From: CAWUEX02 sp963921305 | Lineage (GTDB): Bacteria > Pseudomonadota > Alphaproteobacteria > Rhodospirillales > Rhodospirillaceae | Assembly: GCA_963921305.4 (NCBI GenBank) | Contig: CAWUEX030000003.1 | Coordinates: forward strand, 248,001 to 312,000 | Reading direction: 5' to 3' | DNA length: 64,000 nucleotides | In this document: positions 25,553 through 34,800 of the stretch, in pieces | Layout: each line of letters begins with the position of its first letter | Position numbering within the stretch: position 1 is the stretch's first letter | Position numbers and translations under genes: made by a program | Notes under the pieces: model-generated | What the model was told of the DNA's origin: nothing | What the model saw: the letters and a program-made list of their open reading frames with translations, nothing else | Databases searched by the model: none

Positions 25553-26792
25553 ACCGCGATACCTCCTCACATATCGCCGCGATAAGTTTGTCGGCCATTT
25601 CCTCGGTGTGGAGCGGCGTCGGTGTGATCCTTAAACGCTCGGCACCACGCGGAACGGTAGGATGATTGATGGCCTGGACGTAAATGCCGTGACGCCGCAG
25701 CAAGGCTTGCGATATCTGCTTCGCTTTGACCGGACAGCCAACAATAACCGGCAGAATGTGGGTATTGCCGGGAAGAACATTTACACCCCGTGCAGCAAGC
25801 TTTTCGCGTGCGTACGAGACGATATGTCTTTGCCGCAATCGCAAGTCCGGGGACCGCGACACCACGTTCACCGACGCAAGCGCGGCTGCGGCGAGGACGG
25901 GCGATAAAGCGGTCGTGAAAATAAATCCCGGCGCAAAACTACGCACGAAGTCGACAACAGTGCGTGACGCAGCCATGTAGCCACCCATGACGCCAAAAGC
26001 CTTCGCGAGCGTTCCTTGAAGGACGTCGATTTGATCGGAAACTCCATCGCGCTCGGCCACGCCCGCACCGGTAGGTCCATACATGCCGACAGCGTGGACC
26101 TCGTCAACATAGGTCAGGGCGTTGTACCGTTGCGCCAACTCAACGACTGCTGGAAGGTCTGCGACGGTTCCATCCATCGAATAGACGGACTCAACAGCGA
26201 TGAGCTTCGGCCTGTCTCGGTCAATCGTTGCCAGTACGTTTTTGAGGGCATCGATATCGTTGTGACGGAAGATCCGCTTTTCGACACGCGCGTTCCTCAT
26301 CCCGGCAATCATAGACGCATGATTTTTTTCGTCGGAGATAACGACGCAACCCGGCAAGCGCCCGGCAACGGTGGACAAGATGGCTTCGTTGGCAACGAAG
26401 CCGGACGTGAATAGCAACGCCTGCTCTTTGCCATGAAGGCGGGCCAGCGTTGACTCCAGTTTGGCATGGACATCCTGAGTGCCACTGATGTTGCGTGTGC
26501 CGCCAGCTCCAGCCCCATAGCGGCTAGCAGCATCTTGAAGGGCGTCGACGACCTCAGAATGCTGGCTCATGCCAAGATAGTCGTTTGAGCACCACACCGT
26601 CACCGGAGCGACGCCGGTCTCGCTGTGCCACAGGGCGTGAGGGAATTGACCCGCAAGGCGTTCAAGACGCACGAACTGGCGATAGTTGCCCTGGGTCCGT
26701 AGGTCGTTCAGAGCGCCCGTCATGAACGCTTCATATCCGCCAGACCGGACGTCTAGGGTATCTCTTCTGACTGGGTGCGATTGGATTGTCAT
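25545..26792 (-). CDS. hemA: 5-aminolevulinate synthase (C4 pathway)
   Basis: 415 residues; condenses glycine and succinyl-CoA to ALA with PLP. WCSNDYLGMSQH, GAGAGGTRNISGT, VYSMDGTVADL, VDEVHAVGMYG and the PLP lysine in GTLAKAFGVMGGY are all present. The enzyme is typical of Alphaproteobacteria. Start at ATG 26792; it overlaps the cysH stop by four bases. Finding the rate-setting heme enzyme inside a sulfur assimilation operon implies ALA supply dedicated to siroheme. Confidence 0.96.
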   Translation of the reverse strand: MTIQSHPVRRDTLDVRSGGYEAFMTGALNDLRTQGNYRQFVRLERLAGQFPHALWHSETGVAPVTVWCSNDYLGMSQHSEVVDALQDAASRYGAGAGGTRNISGTQDVHAKLESTLARLHGKEQALLFTSGFVANEAILSTVAGRLPGCVVISDEKNHASMIAGMRNARVEKRIFRHNDIDALKNVLATIDRDRPKLIAVESVYSMDGTVADLPAVVELAQRYNALTYVDEVHAVGMYGPTGAGVAERDGVSDQIDVLQGTLAKAFGVMGGYMAASRTVVDFVRSFAPGFIFTTALSPVLAAAALASVNVVSRSPDLRLRQRHIVSYAREKLAARGVNVLPGNTHILPVIVGCPVKAKQISQALLRRHGIYVQAINHPTVPRGAERLRITPTPLHTEEMADKLIAAICEEVSRYA

Positions 26793-27502
26793 AACGCTGC
26801 CGCCGCCCCACTTGGCAGGTGAATGCCACACTCGGTTTTGTCTTGATTGCGCCAGCGCCCAGCACGCTGGCCTTCACCTGTTGTCACAGGCGTCGTACAC
26901 GGCATGCAGCCCACCGACGCGTATCCCTCGGCCTCCAGCGGGTGCTTGGGCAAGTCAAACCGATCAAAATAGTCTTCGATTTCAGCCCTTCGCCAGGATG
27001 CCAGCGGATTGATTTTCACGCGTGAGCCATCAAGCTCGACGTGTGAGAGCCCAGCGCGCGCGTCACCCTGATAAGACTTTCGACCCGTCGCCCATGCGGA
27101 AAAAGGCCGGAGTGCTGTGGCGAACGGACGCACTTTCCGCATCGCGCAACAGGCGTTCGGATTGCGTAGCCAAAGTGCGCCTTTGGGATCTTCTGCGTCC
27201 ACTTCATCTTGGTCTGGCTTGACGGCCCGCACCTGGGTTAACCCGAGCTGTGCGATAAGGACGCGCTTATAACGTAGCGTCTCACCGAAGAGCTTTCCCG
27301 TGTCCAAAAACAGAACCGGTATGTTGGGGTCAACCTGAGCCGTCAAATGAAGCAGAACGGCGGACTCGGTACCGAAGGAGGACACAACCGCGAACTTGTT
27401 GTCGTAAGCCTCATAAACGGCAGCGATGAGGTCAGCGCCGGCCAGGCCTTGCCACCTCTCTATATCCTGTGAGGACGTATCTTGTGCGGCGCTGGCCATC
27501 AT
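26789..27502 (-). CDS. cysH: Assimilatory adenylylsulfate (APS) reductase
   Basis: 237 residues; reduces activated sulfate to sulfite. SSFGTESAVLLHL binds the nucleotide. Cys118-Cys119 and Cys199-x2-Cys202 form the four ligands of a [4Fe-4S] cluster, marking the APS-using type rather than the PAPS type of enterobacteria. The catalytic Cys225 is in ECGIHLP. The product sulfite is the substrate of CysI encoded in the same operon. Confidence 0.94.
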   Translation of the reverse strand: MMASAAQDTSSQDIERWQGLAGADLIAAVYEAYDNKFAVVSSFGTESAVLLHLTAQVDPNIPVLFLDTGKLFGETLRYKRVLIAQLGLTQVRAVKPDQDEVDAEDPKGALWLRNPNACCAMRKVRPFATALRPFSAWATGRKSYQGDARAGLSHVELDGSRVKINPLASWRRAEIEDYFDRFDLPKHPLEAEGYASVGCMPCTTPVTTGEGQRAGRWRNQDKTECGIHLPSGAAAAL

Positions 27503-28014
27503 TACACACCCGCCTCTCCGGTGGATTGCCGCAACCTTTGAACTGGCCTGCGCGAGTCCGCGGCAGCCTGAAACACAACGGTAAATCTCTCGACCACGGC
27601 TTGGACATCGGCCTCGGAAATATGAGGCGGCAGATCGACTGACGAAAAGCCAACACGAATCAGAAATTGAACTTGATCGAGCAGGAGTTCACCAACGGCT
27701 CGAATGTCGCCCGCATAGCCAAATCGGTCCCGCAATATCCGGGCTTGTGAAAAACCCCGGCCATCCTTGAATGCAGAGAACTCGATCGCGATCACAGCTA
27801 AGCGATCGATAAAAGGGGCCAGTCGGTCGAGGTCGGTATCTGGTCCTATGGTGACGCCGATCGCCTGCCCTGGCTGCAAGGCAGCGTTTATCTCGGCCGC
27901 GAGGTCTTCAATATCCAGAAAGCGGGTCTCGGTAGGCGATCCAACTTGGGCGCCGTTTTGCGCTTTCGGCGAATACAAACCCGTGTGTTGTGAGGAAAGA
28001 TCATGCACGGGCAT
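27502..28014 (-). CDS. DUF934 family protein, sulfite-reductase associated
   Basis: 170 residues. The core FKDGRGFSQARILRDRFGYAGDIRAVGELLLDQVQFLIRVGF is the DUF934 signature, a family found almost always beside cysI/cysH in proteobacteria. It is suspected to help electron delivery or assembly of sulfite reductase, but its role is unproven. The start ATG 28014 overlaps the end of cysI by 14 bases, and its stop overlaps the cysH start by one base. Confidence 0.9.
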   Translation of the reverse strand: MPVHDLSSQHTGLYSPKAQNGAQVGSPTETRFLDIEDLAAEINAALQPGQAIGVTIGPDTDLDRLAPFIDRLAVIAIEFSAFKDGRGFSQARILRDRFGYAGDIRAVGELLLDQVQFLIRVGFSSVDLPPHISEADVQAVVERFTVVFQAAADSRRPVQRLRQSTGEAGV

Positions 28015-29647
28015 AGAGGCGCTCCTTGAACGGTTCCGCGCCAACACGGCGGTAGAAATTTAAGAACGGCTCTCCGGGTTGGCGCAGGTCGAGATACACA
28101 TGCACGATCTGCTCCACCGCATCGACGATTTCATCGTACGAAAATCCAGGCCCGATAATCTTGCCGATCTCCGCGTCCTCGGCTCCGCTGCCGCCAAGCG
28201 TGATTTGATAAAATTCCTCACCTTTACGGTCGACGCCGAGGATGCCGATATGGCCTGCATGATGATGTCCGCAAGCATTGATGCACCCGGAGATTTTGAC
28301 TTTCAGCTCGCCGATATCGTGCTGCCGCTGCAGAGCGCTAAACCGTTCGGAGATACGCTGCGAAACGGGGATCGAACGCGCGTTTGCAAGCGAGCAATAG
28401 TCAAGACCAGGACAGGCAATGATGTCGGTGATCAAACCGGCATTCGCAGTTCCAAGGCCTGCCTTGGACAGCACGGTCCAGAGCTCGATAAGATTTCGTT
28501 GCTCAACATGCGGCAAAATCAGGTTTTGTTCGTGAGACACACGGATTTCACCGAACGAGAAGCGCTCGGCGAGGTCGGCGATAAGATCCATCTGCTCTGC
28601 CGTCGCGTCACCGGGAATTCCACCGTAAGGTTTGAGAGAGACGGTAACGATGGCGTAGCCCGATTGCTTGTGGGCATGCGTATTGGTTTTGCGCCAATTC
28701 TCAAAGTCTGGCGGGCTAACCTGGCTGGGCACCTCTTTCGCTGTCGACGTCACGAAGGCCGGTGGCGCGAACATCTTGCGCACCCTGTGCTCTTCATGGA
28801 GCTCATGATCAACGTGAGCCTTGTCGATCGCTTCCCATTCGGCCTCGACCTCTTTGGTGAACGCGTCAGTGCCCAGGTCGCGAACAAGAATCTTGATCCG
28901 GGCTTTGTAGATGTTGTCGCGCCGGCCGTACCGGTTGTAGACCCGAAGAATTGCCTCCAAGTAGGATTGCAGGTGCTGCTTGGGCAAAAACTTGCGAATG
29001 GTCGGCCCTACGACGGGCGTACGCCCCATTCCACCGCCGGCAATGACCTCGAAGCCTATCTCGCCGTCGCCATTTCTACGCAGAATAAGACCGATGTCGT
29101 GAAAGCGCACCGCCGCCCGGTCTTCTTCCGCACCGGTCACGGCGATCTTGAACTTGCGGGGCAGGAACGAAAACTCCGGATGCAGAGTCGACCACTGGCG
29201 GATCAGCTCCGCATATATCCGCGGATCATCCAATTCATCTGCTGTAGCGCCAGCAAAATGATCGGCGGTGACGTTACGAATGACATTGCCGCTGGTTTGA
29301 ATGCCATGAAGCTGGGCGGCCGCGAGGTCGTAAAGCAGATCAGGCGCGTCTTCTAACCGAATCCAGTTGTATTGGATGTTCTGGCGGGTGGTGAAGTGGC
29401 CGTACCCTTTATCATAGGTTCTCGCAACATGGGCGAGAGCCCGCATTTGCTCGGACGAAAGCGTCCCATAGGGGATCGCCACGCGCAGCATATAGGCGTG
29501 CAATTGCAAATAGAGACCATTGAGCAGCCGCAAAGGACGAAATTGCTCTTCGGTCAACTCGCCACTGAGTCTGCGCTTGACCTGATCCCGGAACTCATTG
29601 ACCCGCTGATTGATCAGCGTCTGATCAAAGGTATCGTATTCGTACAT
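28001..29647 (-). CDS. cysI: Sulfite reductase, siroheme [4Fe-4S] hemoprotein
   Basis: 548 residues; six-electron reduction of sulfite to sulfide. The coupled siroheme/iron-sulfur site is visible as C-x5-C in ACPGLDYCSLANA and C-x3-C in GCINACGHHH. N-terminal features include RLLNGLYLQLHAYMLRVAIPYGTL and RQNIQYNWI. No flavoprotein partner (CysJ) is encoded nearby, so a ferredoxin or another donor is likely. A nitrite-reducing role is less likely given cysH and DUF934 next to it. Confidence 0.94.
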   Translation of the reverse strand: MYEYDTFDQTLINQRVNEFRDQVKRRLSGELTEEQFRPLRLLNGLYLQLHAYMLRVAIPYGTLSSEQMRALAHVARTYDKGYGHFTTRQNIQYNWIRLEDAPDLLYDLAAAQLHGIQTSGNVIRNVTADHFAGATADELDDPRIYAELIRQWSTLHPEFSFLPRKFKIAVTGAEEDRAAVRFHDIGLILRRNGDGEIGFEVIAGGGMGRTPVVGPTIRKFLPKQHLQSYLEAILRVYNRYGRRDNIYKARIKILVRDLGTDAFTKEVEAEWEAIDKAHVDHELHEEHRVRKMFAPPAFVTSTAKEVPSQVSPPDFENWRKTNTHAHKQSGYAIVTVSLKPYGGIPGDATAEQMDLIADLAERFSFGEIRVSHEQNLILPHVEQRNLIELWTVLSKAGLGTANAGLITDIIACPGLDYCSLANARSIPVSQRISERFSALQRQHDIGELKVKISGCINACGHHHAGHIGILGVDRKGEEFYQITLGGSGAEDAEIGKIIGPGFSYDEIVDAVEQIVHVYLDLRQPGEPFLNFYRRVGAEPFKERLYARA

Positions 29648-29663
29648 GTTGATCTCGATTGAA

Positions 29664-29957
29664 TTATGCGTTTGGGAAAGGGCGCGCGAGGTCGGGGCGA
29701 ACCGTCGGCCCGGTGGCGCGGATACGGTCTCTCAGGCTGACCGGGGTTTCGGAAGCCGAAGGACCATTGAGGGCGATGGCCTCGATCCCGACGACCGTGT
29801 TGGCGCCGTCGCCGACCTCTTCCAGCTTGGACTCCAGGTCTGGCGTGTCCTTTTCGAAACGCCTGGCCTTGGCGATTTCATCGGTCCAAGAACCTTCTCC
29901 GGTCAAATAGACGATTTCGCCGGTTCGGAGATCGTTCGCAATGATGACGTGTGTCAT
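29664..29957 (-). CDS. DUF2849 family protein
   Basis: 97 residues beginning MTHVIIANDLRTGEIVYLTGEGSW. This small family is typically found between cobA and cysI in alphaproteobacterial sulfite reductase operons; its function is unknown. The start ATG 29957 is four bases after the cobA stop; the longer open frame to 30173 lies inside cobA and is not used. Confidence 0.88.
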   Translation of the reverse strand: MTHVIIANDLRTGEIVYLTGEGSWTDEIAKARRFEKDTPDLESKLEEVGDGANTVVGIEAIALNGPSASETPVSLRDRIRATGPTVRPDLARPFPNA

Positions 29958-29961
29958 GCCG

Positions 29962-30792
29962 TCACCCATGGGCCAGGTGCGCGTCGTGCGCGGTTTGAGC
30001 CACCGGTGCCAAGGCTTCAGTGCGCCACCATCCACGGCTTGTGGAAACGACATTACCCACGACGATGAGGGCCGGACTCTCAACCGACTGGCTGGTGAGA
30101 ACGTGAGGCAATGTTCGCAATGTACCGTACAAAACCCGCTCTTCCGGCAGGGAGGCCCGTTCCACGACAGCAACCGGTGTCGACGGCTTATACCCTTTTT
30201 CGGTCAACGCGCTGACAAGGTCAGATGCCGTTCCGATACCCATATAGACGACGACTGTTTGCGAACCGCCATCAACCGGTGACAGGTCGGGCAGTTCTTC
30301 CCTGACGTTGTGACCCGTCACAAACGTCACGGCGGACGTGATGTCGCGGTGTGTAAGAGAGAAGGCTGCGCTGGCCGCGGCCGCAGACGCGGCGGTCACG
30401 CCGGGTATGAGCTCGACCTCAATGCCGGCGCGCTGAAGCCCCGAAATCTCTTCTCCGCCACGGGCAAATAAGCTGATGTCACCGCCCTTGAGACGAACGA
30501 CGGACTTACCGGCCTGTGCAGCACCGATCATCTCATCGATTGTGTCTTGCTGAGACTTGGTCTTACCACCAACCCGTTTGGCGGCATCAACCCAAATGGC
30601 GCCATCCCGGAGGAGAGACTGGAGGTCGTCATTCACCAAACCGTCGGCGAACACAATGTCTGCGTTTTCAAGCACCCGCACGGCGCGCTGAGTCAATAGA
30701 TCTGGTGCGCCCGGACCGGCACCCACAAGAATGACCTTGCCCTGAGAGGCGGTAGCTTCCGCACGCGGAAACCGGTCTGAGATCGCATTCAT
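29962..30792 (-). CDS. cobA: Uroporphyrinogen-III C-methyltransferase (SUMT)
   Basis: 276 residues; adds two methyl groups to uroporphyrinogen III to give precorrin-2. KVILVGAGPGAPDLLTQRAVRVLENADIV is the SUMT N-terminus, and VRLKGGDISLFARGGEE and GVTAASAAAA follow the family order. It is the first gene of the siroheme/sulfite operon, with about 200 bases of upstream non-coding DNA that hold a strong hairpin and direct repeats. Confidence 0.95.
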   Translation of the reverse strand: MNAISDRFPRAEATASQGKVILVGAGPGAPDLLTQRAVRVLENADIVFADGLVNDDLQSLLRDGAIWVDAAKRVGGKTKSQQDTIDEMIGAAQAGKSVVRLKGGDISLFARGGEEISGLQRAGIEVELIPGVTAASAAAASAAFSLTHRDITSAVTFVTGHNVREELPDLSPVDGGSQTVVVYMGIGTASDLVSALTEKGYKPSTPVAVVERASLPEERVLYGTLRTLPHVLTSQSVESPALIVVGNVVSTSRGWWRTEALAPVAQTAHDAHLAHG

Positions 30793-30871
30793 GTCCTGGG
30801 CCTTCCTCGGTCTGCATCCAGCGGTCGTCGCTGGTGGCGTAAATTTGGCGCAGTTGTGAGGAAGCTGGCGC

Positions 30872-30895
30872 TCTGGGGGAAGATTCTCCCCCAGA
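30872..30895. promoter_or_regulatory. Perfect 9-bp hairpin in the leader of the siroheme operon
   Basis: TCTGGGGGA (30872-30880) is the exact inverse of TCCCCCAGA (30887-30895) with a 6-base loop. It lies 80 bases upstream of cobA and about 100 bases downstream of the racemase-like gene. Neither strand has a following T-run, so it is not a clear intrinsic terminator. It may be an operator or a leader RNA structure. Confidence 0.5.
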
Positions 30896-30903
30896 AAGAT
30901 GAC

Positions 30904-30943
30904 TTAGACCGATAAATACGGAGTTTTCTTTTTTATTTAGACC
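30904..30943 (-). promoter_or_regulatory. Direct repeats upstream of cobA
   Basis: TTAGACC occurs at 30904-30910 and again at 30937-30943 (GGTCTAA in the direction of cobA), 33 bases apart, close to three helical turns. The interval is AT-rich. They could be paired binding sites for an activator of the siroheme operon; no regulator is identified. Confidence 0.35.
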
Positions 30944-30996
30944 ATAAAAGAGATGATTGTTCTCTCATTCGGACCTATCGATTGCCGCCTAAAAGC

Positions 30997-31746
30997 TCAA
31001 AAATCAGATAAGAGACGGCCAAAACCGGGCATTTGGTCTTCGATTCCATTGGCGCGCAGAGCATGCCAATACGTCGCCGTGTTGATGGCAATCACCGGTT
31101 TGCCGAGCCAGGTCTCCGCCTCGGCGGCCAGAGCCACCATGCTGAGATTGGTGCCAACCTGAACAATTGCATCGATATCATCGCCGTTCAGCTCTTCGAT
31201 GATCAAAGTTCTGAGACGGTCTTCAGGAACTTCAGCGATAGCCGTCCAACTTGGACACTGGAGGCAGATATCGCGCACGACCTCGAAGCCGCTTTCTTCG
31301 AAATAGCGCTTCACCTCGGCGTTCGCGACAGGATAGTAGGGCGAGATAAACGAGATCTTCTTGACGCCTCCGTAGGCGTTCAGGGCGGCTGACGTCGAGT
31401 GCGAGCCGATACTGATTTTAATTCCAGATTCGTCTTCAACTTTCTTTTGGAAAGCTTCGGCCCCGGCCACGCCATCATAAAAGGTAATCGCGGACATCCC
31501 CATCACCAGATAATCCGGTGAACAGGTCATGACGCTGCGCACAGCGTCGATTACCCCCTCGGAAATCTTGGTGGTGCCAGCTAAGAACGTCTCGTTGCTG
31601 ATCGCCTCTGAGTTGGGGGTGAAAATCCGGCTGTAGTGATTGGTCACGCCGCGCGGACGCATGTCATCGAAATCCGGCTGAACAATTGTGTTGGTGGAAG
31701 GACCCAGAACACCGAATTTTTTGCGCCAGCCTTGGACGTCCCTCAT
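30997..31746 (-). CDS. Asp/Glu racemase-superfamily protein (maleate isomerase/arylmalonate decarboxylase-like)
   Basis: 249 residues. N-terminal KFGVLGPSTNTIVQPDF and the later ISFISPYYPVANAEVKRYFEESGFEV match the maleate cis-trans isomerase group. The position of the first catalytic Cys reads MGMSAITF (Met84-Ser85) and of the second QVGTNLS (Gly198), so both usual cysteines are missing. It may catalyse a cofactor-free reaction by another mechanism or only bind a ligand. A good ribosome-binding site (AAGGGAG) precedes ATG 31746. It lies upstream of the siroheme operon on the same strand, about 200 bases away, and is probably independent. Confidence 0.75.
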   Translation of the reverse strand: MRDVQGWRKKFGVLGPSTNTIVQPDFDDMRPRGVTNHYSRIFTPNSEAISNETFLAGTTKISEGVIDAVRSVMTCSPDYLVMGMSAITFYDGVAGAEAFQKKVEDESGIKISIGSHSTSAALNAYGGVKKISFISPYYPVANAEVKRYFEESGFEVVRDICLQCPSWTAIAEVPEDRLRTLIIEELNGDDIDAIVQVGTNLSMVALAAEAETWLGKPVIAINTATYWHALRANGIEDQMPGFGRLLSDF

Positions 31747-31866
31747 GCTTATCTCCCTTAATCATACGGCCAGTAGAGGACCGAAATTTTTATTCGTGCT
31801 AACGCAAATGAGCCACAACAAAGCCGCGATAACAAGGTTTACGGCGGTCGCGCAGTCGCGCGTTGG

Positions 31867-34800
31867 TCACTTTGCTGGAGGACTAGACCCTGACCCATAG
31901 CGGCGCCGGCCAGGCGGATGCTTTGCCGGCGGACTGCTGATCGTTTCATCCGCATTGGCCAGCACCTGCATCTGCCGGCTCAGACGCGGAGTCGAGCGCC
32001 GGTTATGGCGCAACCGGTCAGCCCGGGCACTCACAGCAGCAACCGACGATCCCGACTCTGTCAGGTGATAGAGCAGATCGCTCATATCTATAAGTTTCTC
32101 CGCCAATATGTGAATCACCATGCCGTCACGCTGAAGCACGCCCTCGGCATACAAAAGGCTGGCCCGTAAAATCGGCTTGCGAAAGGCTTGAAATGTCTTC
32201 GGCCAGACGATGAGGTTGGCAACTCCGGTTTCGTCTTCCAAGGTAATAAACACGGTGCCCTTAGCACTGCCCGGCCGCTGCCGGCAGATCGATAGACCTG
32301 CCACAATCACCTTTTGGTTCGCTGGAATATCGGCCAAACGGTCTGCCGTAATCGCACTTCGCGCACTCAGCCGGGACCGTAAAAGAGACAGAGGATGATC
32401 CCGCAAAGTCAGGCGCAAAGCAGCGTAATCCTCGATCACCTGTTCGCCTGCAGATAAATCTGGCAGCGGTGGCGGCAATTCAAAGACCGCATCGGCACCA
32501 GCCAGCATACCGGATGGCGGTGACTGCGCTTCATCGCTCGCAGCAAAAAGAGGGAGCGGCGAGTCTTTTAAAGCTTTTACAGCCCACAACGCTTGGCGGC
32601 GGCTTAGCGGTTTGCCGTCAGGCTTGAGAGAGGCGAACGCATCCGCCCGTGCCAACTTCTCAAGCGCCTCCAGCAGGCGGCGATTACCCTCTTTTACTTT
32701 CTGCCAAACCTCATATGGATCGCGATACCCCTCACCCCGCGCCGCAACAATCGTTTCAGATTCCTCCTGTTTGAGTCCTTTGACCTGCCTGAACCCAAGA
32801 CGCAAAGCGACCCCCTTGGGCACATCCGCCGGCTCGAGCGTGGAGTCCCACATGCTCGCGTTGATATCGACCGGCCGGACAACCACGCCATGACGCTGTG
32901 CATCCTGGACAATCTGCGCTGGGGCATAAAACCCCATCGGCTGGCTGTTGAGCAGCGCACACGCAAATGCCGCCGGATAATGACACTTCAGCCAGGACGA
33001 AACGTAGGCCAACAGGGCAAAACTAAAAGCATGACTCTCCGGAAAACCGTATTCACCAAAGCCTTCGATCTGCTTGAAACACCGCTCGGCAAATTCCGGC
33101 GTATACCCGTTCTGCTTCATGCCGGCGAGAAACTTGGTGCGGAACCCTTCGAGATTGCCATTACGCCGCCAAGCCGCCATCGCCCGGCGCAAAGCATCCG
33201 CTTCATCGGCGCTAAACCCCGCCCCAACAATCGCGATGCTCATGGCCTGCTCCTGAAACAGCGACACGCCCAGAGTGCGCTCAAGCACGCCCTGTAAAGC
33301 CTTGGAGGGATAGACAATAGTCTCCTCACCACGCCGGCGGCGCAGATAAGGATGCACCATGTCACCTTGGATCGGCCCCGGGCGAACGATAGCAACCTGA
33401 ATAACGAGATCATAAAGAGTGGCTGGTTTCAGACGCGGCAGCATGGTCATCTGAGCACGGCTTTCGATCTGAAACACACCTAGAGTATCGGCCCGTTGCA
33501 CCATATCGTAGGTGGCCGGATCATCCTGCGGTACTGATGCCAGGGTCAGATGCCGGTGATGGTGAGTTTCGATCAGATCAAAAGCCTTGCGAATACACGT
33601 GAGCATTCCAAGCCCAAGGACATCGACCTTAAGAATACCAAGCGCATCAATATCGTCTTTGTCCCATTCGATAACAGTTCTGTCCTGCATCGCTGCATTT
33701 GAGACAGGTACGATTTCAGACAACAGCGCCTGGGTGAGAACAAAGCCACCGACATGTTGTGAGAGATGACGCGGGAAGCCCTTCAGCTGACTGGCCAGGT
33801 CGAGGGTCAGCTTCAAGCGCGTATCCTCGGGATCAAGCCCTGCTTCCCTCGCCTGCTGTTCGGGAATACGCTCCGACGACGAGCCCCATACCGTTCCCAA
33901 CAATGCTGAGATCGCGTCCTCCGATAATCCGAGCGCCTTGCCGACATCGCGCACTGCCGACCGGGTGCGGTACGTAATCACGGTCGCCGTCAGCCCGGCG
34001 CGGGTCCGGCCATATTTCTGATAAAGATACTGAATCACCTCTTCGCGGCGTTCATGCTCGAAATCGACATCAATGTCCGGCGGTTCATTGCGGGCCGCCG
34101 AGACAAAGCGCTCGAACAGAAGATCGGTTGAAGCGGGGTCGACCGAGGTAACGCCAAGGCAATAACACACCGCCGAATTGGCCGCCGATCCCCGGCCCTG
34201 ACAAAGAATGCCTTGAGCGCGCGCGAAGACGACAATGTCATGCACCGTCAGAAAATACGGGGCATACCCCAGCTTGCCGATGATCGTGATTTCATGACGG
34301 ATCTGATTAGCAACGTCCTCGGGTACACCCGCAGGATAACGCCATGCCGCACCCTCCCAGGCTAACTTCTCCAACTGAGACTGCGGTGTTTCCCCATCAG
34401 GGACCGGCTCGACCGGATATTCGTAACGCAGTTCATCAAGGCTAAAGGTGCAGGCCTCGGCGACCTCAACTGTACGGGCGAGAGCGCCTTTATGATTTTG
34501 GAAAAGACGCGCCATTTCCAACGGCGGCTTGTGATGCCGTTCCCCATTGCGCTGCAAGCGCAGACCGGCTTGATCGATCGTGCACCGCGCCCGGATACAG
34601 GTCAGAACATCCAGTAAAGGGCGGCGCACCGGCAGATGCATATACACATCGTTAAGTGCGACCAACGGTGCACCCACCTGCTGCGCAAATTGATCGATCT
34701 GCCATAGCCGCCGGGCATCGTCGCCGCGGGCATCGGCACAGGCACCGACAGAGAGCGCAGCGCCAAAAATATCTTTGAAATGCCGGAGAGTTTGAGAAAA

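Noticed and set aside
28079..29356. A 425-codon plus-strand open frame antisense to cysI
   Set aside because: It lies entirely inside the clearly identified sulfite reductase gene on the other strand, contains no recognisable motif, and is explained by the codon bias of a GC-rich gene.
29958..30173. Extended start for the DUF2849 protein
   Set aside because: The extra 72 codons lie in another frame of cobA and show no similarity to the family; ATG 29957 follows the cobA stop by four bases.
30872..30895. The hairpin before cobA as an intrinsic terminator or SAM-type riboswitch
   Set aside because: No T-run follows on either strand, and I could not recognise the conserved cores of known SAM or cobalamin riboswitches around it. 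It is kept only as an unassigned structure.
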